A stretch of DNA of 64,000 nt, taken from contig CAVTJK010000004.1 in assembly GCA_963734965.1 (NCBI GenBank), positions 1,922,001-1,986,000 on the forward strand, in the 5' to 3' direction. The position numbers and the translations under genes were made by a program. Every line of letters starts with the position of its first letter. Position 1 is the first letter of the stretch. This DNA comes from UBA4742 sp963734965 (GTDB lineage Bacteria > Actinomycetota > Acidimicrobiia > Acidimicrobiales > Acidimicrobilacustridaceae). Shown in pieces: positions 57,438 through 64,000 of the stretch. The notes under the pieces are model-generated. The model ran no database searches, had not been told where the DNA came from, and saw nothing but the letters and a program-made list of their open reading frames with translations.

Positions 57438-58508
57438 ATGCAGCCAGCCACCATCGACCCGCGAGGCTCGAACTCGACCCGACCCCGGTCCCACTCGGGT
57501 CTCGACCTGGCCCCGGCCCCCGTTCCCGGCGGCGAGCGGCCCGGGTCCAGCGGGCGAGCTCGGCGCTCCGACGGCCACGACGACGAGCTCGGGAGTCACG
57601 ACGAGCGCCTCGACGCGCCGCTCCCGATCATCGGGCTCACCCAACAGATCACGACGAGCCTGATCGTCGCCATCCCGTCGATCGCCCTGGTGACGGCGGT
57701 GGTTCTCCTCTGGGGCCACGGCATCGGTTGGCGCGACCTCGTGATCGCCGTGGTCCTCTACCTCGTGGTCGGTCACGGGATCGCCATCGGGTTCCACCGC
57801 CTGCTGGCCCATCGCAGCTTCCGCGCCGCTCGACCACTGCGGGTCACCCTCGCCGTCATCGGATCGATGGCCTTCGAGGGTGGGCCCATCGGTTGGGTCG
57901 CCGACCACCGTTGCCATCACGCCCACACCGATCGCGACGGCGATCCCCACTCGCCCCACACGTCAGGTCCCGGGCTGAGCGGCCAGCTCCGCGGCTTGGC
58001 CCACGCCCACATGGGGTGGCTGTTCTCGCACACCCCCACCGATCCAGAGCGCTACGCCGCCGACCTCCTGCGCGATCGCGACATGGTCGTGGTCGACCGG
58101 CTCTTCCCGCTGCTGTGCGTGGTGTCGCTGGCCATCCCGTTCAGCCTCGGTTGGGTGCTCGGCGGTTCGGTGGCGGCCGGGCTGATCACGCTGCTGTGGG
58201 CCGGCCTGGTGCGCGTGTGCGTGCTGCACCACGTGACCTGGAGCGTCAACTCGGTGTGCCACGTCATCGGCCGCCGGCCGTTCCAGACCAAGGACCAGAG
58301 CACCAACGTCGCCGCGCTGGCGCTCGTGTCGTTCGGCGAGTCATGGCACAACGGCCACCACGCCTTCCCCACGTCGTCACGACTCGGCGTCGAGGCCCAC
58401 CAGATCGACACCTCGGCCATGCTCATCAGCGCCTTCGAGCGCTTCGGTTGGGCCGAGGGCGTGCATCGGGTCGACCCCGACCGGCGCGCCCGGCGTCGCC
58501 GCCACTGA
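57438..58508 (+). CDS. Membrane acyl-CoA/acyl-lipid desaturase
   Basis: An intact 356-residue di-iron membrane desaturase. The three His boxes are visible: HRLLAHRSF (about residue 119), HRCHHAHTD (about 157) and WHNGHHAF (about 303), and the membrane pairs ITTSLIVAIPSIALVTAVVLLW, LVIAVVLYLVVGHGIAIGF and RLFPLLCVVSLAIPFSLGW. The order and the GHGIAIGFHR context match stearoyl-CoA/DesA3-like delta-9 desaturases that act at the cytosolic membrane face with an external reductase. ATG 57438 follows GGAG. The 5 prime region can fold over its ribosome site. Confidence 0.88.
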   Translation: MQPATIDPRGSNSTRPRSHSGLDLAPAPVPGGERPGSSGRARRSDGHDDELGSHDERLDAPLPIIGLTQQITTSLIVAIPSIALVTAVVLLWGHGIGWRDLVIAVVLYLVVGHGIAIGFHRLLAHRSFRAARPLRVTLAVIGSMAFEGGPIGWVADHRCHHAHTDRDGDPHSPHTSGPGLSGQLRGLAHAHMGWLFSHTPTDPERYAADLLRDRDMVVVDRLFPLLCVVSLAIPFSLGWVLGGSVAAGLITLLWAGLVRVCVLHHVTWSVNSVCHVIGRRPFQTKDQSTNVAALALVSFGESWHNGHHAFPTSSRLGVEAHQIDTSAMLISAFERFGWAEGVHRVDPDRRARRRRH

Positions 58509-58554
58509 CCCGGTCCACCTGACCCTTCCTGGACCGACGATCCGCCGGCGCTGG

Positions 58555-58932
58555 TCAGTTGCGGTTCCGAGGGGTGATCGACTGGATGGCCCAGGCGTTG
58601 CCATCGGGATCGCTGAAGTAGACGAACGATCCCCAGTCGAGGTCTTCGATCTCACCGACGTCGAGGCCCCGTCCGCTCAGCTCGGCGTGGATGGCTTCGA
58701 TGTCGGTGACGACGAGCTGCAGGCCCTTGACCGACCCGGGCTCGGACTCGCTGAGACCGATGCCGAAGGCGATGGAACACGCCGATCCGGGCGGGGTGCA
58801 CTGCACGAACCGCAGCTCGGGGTTCACCGTGTGGTCGTGGTCGACGACGAAGCCGACCTGGTCGCCGTAGAAGGCCTTGGCCCGGTCGACGTCGGAGACG
58901 GGCAGGATCACCAGCTCGAGCTTCATGTCCAT
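58555..58932 (-). CDS. VOC family protein
   Basis: An intact 125-residue VOC protein. ATG 58932, after GAGGAGA, begins MDMKLELVILPVSDVDRAKA; ATG 58926 is an alternative. Seen: FYGDQVGFVVDHD, LRFVQCTPPGSACSIAFG, GLQLVVTDIEAIHAEL and SFVYFSDPDGNAWAIQ with the closing VOC motif. It is convergent with the desaturase gene and divergent from the YCII-ECF operon. YCII and VOC proteins are often co-regulated by ECF sigma factors, but direct evidence is lacking. Substrate unknown. Confidence 0.85.
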   Translation of the reverse strand: MDMKLELVILPVSDVDRAKAFYGDQVGFVVDHDHTVNPELRFVQCTPPGSACSIAFGIGLSESEPGSVKGLQLVVTDIEAIHAELSGRGLDVGEIEDLDWGSFVYFSDPDGNAWAIQSITPRNRN

Positions 58933-59000
58933 GATGGGTCTCTCCTCGGGAGGGTCGGGGCCAGATCCCCGAGCACCTGACCATCTTCCTCCCCATAACT

Positions 59001-59015
59001 GGCCACCAAGTGACC
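59001..59015. promoter_or_regulatory. Inverted repeat in the VOC-YCII divergent gap
   Basis: GGCCAC-CAA-GTGACC (59001-59015) is a near-perfect inverted repeat (one mismatch) in the 253-base gap between the VOC gene and the YCII-ECF operon. The rest of the gap shows no gene. It could be an operator for either direction. Confidence 0.3.
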
Positions 59016-59185
59016 GGTTTGGTTCGATCTGTCGGCGCCCTCTGTCCATCCGCAGAGCGCGACCTCGGTCCCGCTCGGGGAAGATGACCTCCTTCGCCAC
59101 CATCCGATGTCGAGATCGCGCCGCCGGCTTCGACGTCTCCGCCGAGAGGCACCTGAACGAGGGCCCGACCCAAGAGGAGCACCCC

Positions 59186-59548
59186 ATGAAGTACCTGCTG
59201 ATGATCTACGGCAACGACGAGCTGTGGAGCTCGTTCCCGGAGGAGGACATGCAGAAGGTCGTGGCCGAGACCGACGCCCAGAACACCGAGCTGTTCGCCT
59301 CGGGCGAGCTGATCGGGGCCTACGGCGTGGCGGACCAGGCGATGGCCAAGACGGTCCAGCTGGTCGACGGCCAGCGCGTCGTGACCGACGGTCCGTACCT
59401 CGAGGCCAAGGAGTACCTCGGCAGCTTCGACATCGTCGACTGCGAGAGCGAGGAGCGGGCCTATGAGATCGCGGCGGACATGCCGTTCGCTCGGTACGGG
59501 AAGGTGGAGGTGCGGCCGCTCATGCACGAGGCCGCACAGGACATGTGA
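59186..59548 (+). CDS. YCII/DGPF-domain protein
   Basis: An intact 120-residue YCII-fold protein. ATG 59186 with AAGAGGAG begins MKYLLMIYGNDELWSSFP, the usual family start. The DGPF-type motif reads VTDGPYLEAKEYLGSFDIVD, and the His-containing EVRPLMHEA closes the fold. Its stop overlaps the ECF sigma start (GTGA at 59545-59548). In the ECF42 group the YCII protein is the conserved partner of the sigma factor and may be its sensor or effector. Confidence 0.9.
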   Translation: MKYLLMIYGNDELWSSFPEEDMQKVVAETDAQNTELFASGELIGAYGVADQAMAKTVQLVDGQRVVTDGPYLEAKEYLGSFDIVDCESEERAYEIAADMPFARYGKVEVRPLMHEAAQDM

Positions 59549-60795
59549 CGACCGAGGTTGGCGTCGAGGACCTGCTGCGCCAGCTGGCGCCGCAGGTGCT
59601 CGGTGCGCTCGTCCGCCGCTACGGGCACTTCGACGCCTGCGAGGACGCCGTGCAAGAGGCGTTGCTGGCCGCGACCAGGCAGTGGCCGACCGAGGGGATG
59701 CCGCAGAGCCCGCGTGGATGGCTGATCACGGTGGCGTCGCGCCGGCTGACCGACCAGTTGCGGCGCGACGAGTCCCGCCGCCGGCGCGAGGAGACCACGG
59801 CGGCCCGGGCCAGCACCGACGAACGGCAGGCCCCGCCCGCCGACGACGACCAGATCGGCGAGCGGGACGACACGCTGACGGTGCTGTTCCTGTGCTGCCA
59901 TCCCGCCCTCACCCCAGCCTCCCAGGTGGCGCTCACGCTGCGGGCCGTCGGAGGGCTGTCCACCGCCGAGATCGCCCGCGCCTTCCTCGTCCCCGAGACG
60001 ACCATGGCCCAGCGGATCAGCCGGGCCAAGCAGCGCATCAAGGACCGCGACCTCCCCTTCGGGCCGTCCGACGCCGACGACCCGACCGACGGGGACGACC
60101 GGCTGCCGGCGGCCCTGCAGGTGCTGTACCTGATCTTCAACGAGGGCTACACGACGAGCTCGGGTCCTGATCTGCAACGACCCGAGCTGGCGTCCGAAGC
60201 CATCCGCCTCACCCGCGCCGTCCACCGGCTGCGACCGTCCGACGGTGAGGTCGCCGGACTGCTGGCGCTCATGCTGCTGACCGACGCCCGCCGGGCCGCC
60301 CGCACCGCCGTCGACGGCTCGCTCGTCCCGCTGGCCGAGCAGGACCGGGCCCGATGGGACGGCGACGCCATCGCCGAGGGGGTGGCCCTCATCACCGAGA
60401 CGCTGAGCTCGGCGCCTCTCGGCCCGTACCAACTCGAGGCGGCCATCGCCGCCGTCCACGACGAGGCCCAGGGTCCCGACGACACCGACTGGCCCCAGAT
60501 ACTCGGCCTCTACGACCTGCTCGCCCGCATCGCGCCCAACCCGATGGTCACGCTCAACCGGGCGGTGGCCCTGGCCATGGTCGCCGGACCCGCGGCCGGA
60601 CTCGACGCCGTGGACGCGTTGGCCGACGACGACCGGATGAGCACCCACCACCGCCTCGACGTGGTGCGGGCCCACCTGCTCGAGATGGCCGGCGACACCG
60701 AGGCGGCCCGGACCGCCTTTCGGACCGCGGCGCGGCGCACCACGAGCCTGCCTGAGCGGCGCTACCTCGAGTCCCGGGCCGCGCGGTTGACCTGA
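59545..60795 (+). CDS. ECF42-type RNA polymerase sigma factor with C-terminal TPR-like extension
   Basis: An intact 416-residue sigma factor. GTG 59545 overlaps the YCII stop. Region 2 is GALVRRYGHFDACEDAVQEA with SPRGWLITVASRRLTDQLR; region 4 is LTLRAVGGLSTAEIARAFLV and TTMAQRISRAKQRIK. The long C-terminal half (about 185-416) carries the conserved GYTTSSG and DWPQILGLYDLLARIAPNP motifs and TPR-like helices known from ECF42. That extension controls activity in place of an anti-sigma factor, so none is expected. Targets usually include the YCII gene itself. Confidence 0.9.
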   Translation: MTTEVGVEDLLRQLAPQVLGALVRRYGHFDACEDAVQEALLAATRQWPTEGMPQSPRGWLITVASRRLTDQLRRDESRRRREETTAARASTDERQAPPADDDQIGERDDTLTVLFLCCHPALTPASQVALTLRAVGGLSTAEIARAFLVPETTMAQRISRAKQRIKDRDLPFGPSDADDPTDGDDRLPAALQVLYLIFNEGYTTSSGPDLQRPELASEAIRLTRAVHRLRPSDGEVAGLLALMLLTDARRAARTAVDGSLVPLAEQDRARWDGDAIAEGVALITETLSSAPLGPYQLEAAIAAVHDEAQGPDDTDWPQILGLYDLLARIAPNPMVTLNRAVALAMVAGPAAGLDAVDALADDDRMSTHHRLDVVRAHLLEMAGDTEAARTAFRTAARRTTSLPERRYLESRAARLT

Positions 60796-60807
60796 CGCGC
60801 CCAGACC

Positions 60808-61110
60808 TCAGTCGAAGAGGTGGAACGAGCCGATCTCGCGCAGGATCGTCGTGACCGGCGGCTCGTCGCAGCGGTCGCCGATGTGTTCGACGAAGCGCTT
60901 GAACGCCGGCAGATCGGTGAGCGAGATCGAGCCCTCGGCGCCCTCGTTCACGAGATGGACGAAGCTGACCCCGTCATCGAGGGCGAAGGTCGCGTAGCCG
61001 AAGCCGGTCGGGTCGGTGCGATGGAGCTCGTCGTACACCCCCCGCACCAGCTCCTCGTTCTCGGCCACGTGCTCGGGCTTGACCTTGTACCGGACCATGA
61101 GCCGCTTCAT
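60808..61110 (-). CDS. Small ABM-like protein
   Basis: An intact 100-residue protein with AGGAGAAGCG before ATG 61110. The pattern KRLMVRYKVKPEHVAENEELV, VYDELHRTDPTGFGYATFAL, GVSFVHLVNEGAEGS and FKRFVEHIGDRC suits a dimeric alpha/beta barrel. It lies 124 bases downstream of the second ECF sigma gene on the same strand and may be co-transcribed. The function is unknown; similar genes often accompany ECF sigma factors with SnoaL tails. It is convergent with the ECF42 gene. Confidence 0.65.
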   Translation of the reverse strand: MKRLMVRYKVKPEHVAENEELVRGVYDELHRTDPTGFGYATFALDDGVSFVHLVNEGAEGSISLTDLPAFKRFVEHIGDRCDEPPVTTILREIGSFHLFD

Positions 61111-61234
61111 CGCTTCTCCTACCTCGTCAGGTCGATCGAGCCGACCCGTGCCCATTGAGACGCCTCGACCGCCCCGAACTCATCGAGCGCCCGAGTGGCG
61201 AGCAGCAACCAGGCGGAACCGCCGGTGCGCGAGG

Positions 61235-62224
61235 CTAGGGCTCGAGCTGCATCGGGAGGCCGAAGGCCGGGAACATCTCGGGATACAAGAAGTTGTGCAG
61301 CCCAGCGATCTTGGTGCCGGAGATCTCGATGATCACCAACCCGAACGCTTCGTGTCGGCCCGAGTCGCTCACGCGGTAGTTGCCGAACGCGGGCCAGCCG
61401 TTGGCCGCTGTCGGCACCAGGCGAGCGCCCCGACAGCCGCTGCCCTGGCCCACGAACCACTTGCCGATCTCGTCGGCGCCTTGCAGCCAGTGGGAGAAGG
61501 GCGGCATCGACTGCACGGCGTCCTCGTGCAGCAAGGACACGAGCGAGGTGATGTCATAGCGCTCGAAGGCCTCGACGTAGCGGGCCAAGAGGACCTGCTG
61601 GTCGGGCCCGATCTTGGTGGAGCTGGTCCCGAGGTCCTCGGCCGCCAGGGTGGCCCGGGCCCGCTGGAGCGCGCTGTTCACCGACGCCACGCTGGTGTCG
61701 AGCAGCTCGGCCACCTCGGAGGCCTGCCAGCGCAGCACCTCGCGCAAGATGAGCACGGCCCGCTGACGGGGCGGCAGGTGCTGGAGGGCGGCCACGAAGG
61801 CCAGCCGGATCGATTCTCGCGTTGCGGTCAGCTCGGCCGGGTCGGAATCGACGGGCAGGACCCACGCGTCGGGCACAGGCATGACCCAGTGCGAATCGCC
61901 CAGCCCGGGCGCCAGCGCGGTGTCGGACGACAACGCCGGACCGAGATCCATCGGCCGGGCTCGTCGCTGCGGCCCCTGCAACATGTCGAGGCAGACGTTG
62001 GTGGCGATCCGGTAGAGCCATGACCGCAGGGCGGAACGGCCCTCGAACTTGTCGAGACCCCGCCACGCCCGCACCATCGTCTCCTGGGTCGCATCCTCGG
62101 CCTCGAAGCCCGAACCCAACATGCGGTAGCAGTAGGCGGTGAGCTCCCGGCGGAACGGCTCGAGCTGACCGACGGCCTCGGGATCCGGCTGCTCGTCGTC
62201 GACGGCGATCGATGGGCTGGACAT
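61235..62224 (-). CDS. ECF sigma factor with C-terminal SnoaL-like domain (SigG/TIGR02960-like)
   Basis: An intact 329-residue sigma factor starting ATG 62224. Region 2 is PFRRELTAYCYRMLGSGFEA with EDATQETMVRAWRGL and SALRSWLYRIATNVCLDML; region 4 is LPPRQRAVLILREVLRWQAS and TSVASVNSALQRARATL. The last 120 residues (YVEAFERYDITSLVSLLHED, MPPFSHWLQGADEIGKWF, LVIIEISGTKIAGLHNFLYP) form a SnoaL-like domain that may bind a ligand or the sigma core. This matches TIGR02960/SigG. It lies 4 bases downstream of the glycosyltransferase stop and could be co-transcribed. Confidence 0.88.
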   Translation of the reverse strand: MSSPSIAVDDEQPDPEAVGQLEPFRRELTAYCYRMLGSGFEAEDATQETMVRAWRGLDKFEGRSALRSWLYRIATNVCLDMLQGPQRRARPMDLGPALSSDTALAPGLGDSHWVMPVPDAWVLPVDSDPAELTATRESIRLAFVAALQHLPPRQRAVLILREVLRWQASEVAELLDTSVASVNSALQRARATLAAEDLGTSSTKIGPDQQVLLARYVEAFERYDITSLVSLLHEDAVQSMPPFSHWLQGADEIGKWFVGQGSGCRGARLVPTAANGWPAFGNYRVSDSGRHEAFGLVIIEISGTKIAGLHNFLYPEMFPAFGLPMQLEP

Positions 62225-62228
62225 CGGC

Positions 62229-63392
62229 TCAGCCTAAGCGGGTTCCGATCCGGGTCCCACCTGCGATGGCCTCGTCGGCCGACGGCATGGCCGCGATCTC
62301 GGCCGCCACCGCTCGGGCCCGATCACCCATGGCGCGGTCGGCCAGGACCGCCACCATCGCGTCGCGCACCGACTCGGACGTGGCCTGGTCGAGATCGAGC
62401 ACCGACGCCACTCCGGCGCGAGCGCAGGCGTCGGCCATCTCGAACTGATCGGCCCCTTGGGGCACGAGCACCGACGGCAGGCCACACCGCAGAGCGGCCA
62501 GGGTGGTTCCGGCCCCAGCGTGGCCGATGACGGCATCGCAGCGGGGCAACAGCGGCGCCAGGGCCAGCCACTGCTCGACGTGCACGTTGTCGGGCACCGT
62601 ACCGAGCGCCGCCGGATCGTTGAGCTCGCCGACCGTGACGACCACGTCGGTGTCGGTGTCGCCGAGTTGGCCCAACAGGGTCGCGAAGGTGGCGGGCTGG
62701 TTGAACAACGGCACGGTGCCGAGGGACAGGTACACGATCGGCCGTGTTCCGAGAGTCCCGAACCACGACGGCAGCTCGGCGTCGGCATCGCCGGGAAGGG
62801 CAGGCCTGACCGGTATCGTCACCGGCTCGGCGTCGCCGAGGTCATCTTGCAGACCAGGCGGGCAGGGGTTGTAGTACGCGGACCGGTACAGCCCGGCGTC
62901 AGCGGCCGGCGCCAGTCCGGCCTCGACCCACAGGGGCGCGACGCGGCGAGCCATCTCGGCCACGAGCGGTCCCGTCGGGACCAGCCCCAACCCATAGGTG
63001 AAGGACGGGACGCCCTGCTCGAGGGCAACGATGGGTCCAGCCAGATCGACCGTGGCGTGGAGGACGAGGTCGGGCTTCCACTCGGTGGCGATGCGCCGCA
63101 GATCGGCGAGCTTGGCCGGAGCCATGACCGAGGCGAACATCGCCGCCCCGAACATCCAGTGGTTGGCACCGGCGGCAGCCGCCGCCTCGGGATCGCTCAG
63201 CGTCTCGAAGGCGGCGTCCATGGCCGTCGGGCCGGCGGCGATGCCGGCCAGGCCGACGGCTTTCACCCGGTCGAGCAGATCGGGACCGGTCGCCACCAGC
63301 ACCTCGTCGCGGCGATCGCGGTGCGCCTGGGCGAGGGGCACCAGGGGACCGAACACCCCTTCCATCGGCGTCGAACAGCAGAGCACTCGCAT
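62229..63392 (-). CDS. UDP-glycosyltransferase-like (MGT/GT1) protein
   Basis: An intact 387-residue GT-B enzyme. ATG 63392 begins MRVLCCSTPMEGVFGPLVPL with the N-terminal GHxxP-like loop altered, then FTYGLGLVP, a linker IVYLSLGTVPLFNQPATFAT and the donor-side HVEQWLALAPLLPRCDAVIG HAGAGTTLAA-type motif (HAGxGTxxAAL), LVPQGADQFEMADAC. These are marks of the macrolide/glycolipid GT1 group. Sugar and acceptor are unknown; steroid, phenolic or polyketide glycosylation is possible. It is divergent from the TetR gene across an AT-rich operator-like gap and probably repressed by it. Confidence 0.85.
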   Translation of the reverse strand: MRVLCCSTPMEGVFGPLVPLAQAHRDRRDEVLVATGPDLLDRVKAVGLAGIAAGPTAMDAAFETLSDPEAAAAAGANHWMFGAAMFASVMAPAKLADLRRIATEWKPDLVLHATVDLAGPIVALEQGVPSFTYGLGLVPTGPLVAEMARRVAPLWVEAGLAPAADAGLYRSAYYNPCPPGLQDDLGDAEPVTIPVRPALPGDADAELPSWFGTLGTRPIVYLSLGTVPLFNQPATFATLLGQLGDTDTDVVVTVGELNDPAALGTVPDNVHVEQWLALAPLLPRCDAVIGHAGAGTTLAALRCGLPSVLVPQGADQFEMADACARAGVASVLDLDQATSESVRDAMVAVLADRAMGDRARAVAAEIAAMPSADEAIAGGTRIGTRLG

Positions 63393-63421
63393 GGCCAGAC
63401 CTCGTTTGCTAGAGTCTTCAT

Positions 63422-63442
63422 CTATAGTCTTACTATATATAG
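63422..63442. promoter_or_regulatory. AT-rich palindromes between glycosyltransferase and TetR genes
   Basis: In the 93-base divergent gap lie CTATAG (63422-63427) and the perfect 10-base palindrome CTATATATAG (63433-63442), plus AGTCTT repeated at 63413 and 63426. Strikingly AT-rich for this window; a likely TetR operator and shared promoter region. Confidence 0.5.
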
Positions 63443-63485
63443 GGGACGGAGAAAAGCCACACCCGTGAGAGAGGAGTCGAGATCG

Positions 63486-64000
63486 ATGGAGACCGCCAGC
63501 GCGTCGGGCCGCCGGCGACGGGGGGCCGACACCCGGCGCAAGGTGACGCAGGCCGCCGCGGAGCTCTTCACGACGCGGGGCTACGGCGCCACGTCGATGC
63601 AAGCGATCGCCGATGCCGCGGGTGTTCACGTGCAGACCATCTACCTGGCCTTCGGGACCAAGTCCTCGGTGCTGGCGGCGGCGGCCGCCGCGCTGGTGGC
63701 CGGAGACGAGGACCCCGACCGCCACCCCGCCGAGCGAGCCTGGTCCGTCGAGATCCAACGCGAGCCCGATCCCACCACCAAGATCCGCCGCTACGTCCAC
63801 CACATCCGAGACGTCACGGCGCGCACGATCGCGCTGTTCGACATGATGCGCGCCACGGCACCATCCGAACCCGAGGTGGCGACCTTCCTGGCCTCGGCCG
63901 AGGATGGCCGCCACGAGGGACCGCTCCAACTGTTCGCGCCCATCGCCGAGGCGGGACGGCTCGCGCCGGGCCTCACGCTCGATCGCGCCGCCGACATCGC
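63486..64000 (+). CDS. TetR-family transcriptional regulator, partial at the right edge
   Basis: The first 171 codons of a TetR regulator; the stop is outside the window. ATG 63486 follows GAGGAG by ten bases; an in-frame GTG at 63465 is less likely. The N-terminal DNA-binding domain is clear: RRKVTQAAAELFTTRGYGAT, SMQAIADAAGVHVQTIYLAFG and TKSSVLAAAAAALV. The ligand-binding half begins with VHHIRDVTARTIALFDMMRA and LQLFAPIAEAGRLAPGL. It is divergent from the glycosyltransferase gene across AT-rich palindromes, so it probably represses that gene and itself. Confidence 0.85.
   Translation, partial: METASASGRRRRGADTRRKVTQAAAELFTTRGYGATSMQAIADAAGVHVQTIYLAFGTKSSVLAAAAAALVAGDEDPDRHPAERAWSVEIQREPDPTTKIRRYVHHIRDVTARTIALFDMMRATAPSEPEVATFLASAEDGRHEGPLQLFAPIAEAGRLAPGLTLDRAADI

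Overview
The window is very GC-rich (roughly 70 percent by eye) and densely coded, with GTG/TTG starts, many ATGA/GTGA overlaps and leaderless-looking starts. It carries DprE1, F420-type luciferase-like oxidoreductase, paired steroid/lipid thiolases with a KstR-like operator, SARP-type regulation and many VOC, SDR and sulfotransferase genes. This points to an actinobacterium, most plausibly Acidimicrobiia or a relative; that placement is inference, since no rRNA or ribosomal protein gene is present. No tRNA, CRISPR array, insertion sequence or prophage was seen, and no stretch longer than 300 bases lacks a gene.

Layout. 0-8 kb: end of a HelD/HelR-like ATPase, a lipoprotein esterase, an orphan FtsX-type permease and a UvrA-like ABC protein. 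8-20 kb: small catabolic and regulatory units (VOC/AraC, SCO6745-like protein, hydrolases, a MarR-P450 pair divergent from an amidohydrolase, SDR, SGNH lipase, SRPBCC-LLM pair, and an HD-GYP/LuxR regulator whose C-terminal HD is degenerate). 20.7-25.5 kb: a KstR-like palindrome ahead of an OB-fold protein and two thiolases resembling the mycobacterial Rv3521-Ltp4-Ltp3 set, then an aldehyde dehydrogenase. 26-28 kb: a Sec-exported RTX-repeat protein with a strong terminator. 28-33 kb: a tightly coupled minus-strand operon, dprE1-sulfotransferase-MBL hydrolase-SDR-VOC. 33-37.7 kb: a TPR-LuxR regulator and an uncharacterised propeller-like/Ig-like pair. 37.8-43.7 kb: a flavin monooxygenase-PIG-L deacetylase operon, a divergent SARP-type AAA regulator and a VOC gene. 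43.7-52 kb: DinB-like protein, membrane protein, PQQ-propeller lipoprotein, CMD/AhpD protein, HxlR regulator, aminoglycoside-type kinase, second sulfotransferase, DUF1214 protein and LpqC-like esterase. 52-64 kb: mscL, murA, a GlcD-like/ThDP-enzyme pair, an acyl-CoA desaturase, VOC, a YCII-ECF sigma pair, a second ECF sigma with SnoaL-like tail, a glycosyltransferase and the start of a TetR regulator.

The most notable signal is a set of three promoters in the 39.7-43.7 kb locus. Each carries two GGGAAGG-type heptamers on an 11-bp period, followed after exactly nine bases by a TAnnnT-like -10. This is the layout expected for a SARP activator and ties the regulator, the monooxygenase/deacetylase operon and the VOC gene into one candidate regulon.

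About twenty genes are interrupted by frameshifts, mostly single-base gains in C/G runs, clustered in blocks (2.9-7.8, 20.8-25, 45-46.6 and 54.9-57.2 kb). Protein similarity and codon periodicity continue on both sides, so I treat most as sequence errors in a draft assembly and annotate full gene spans.
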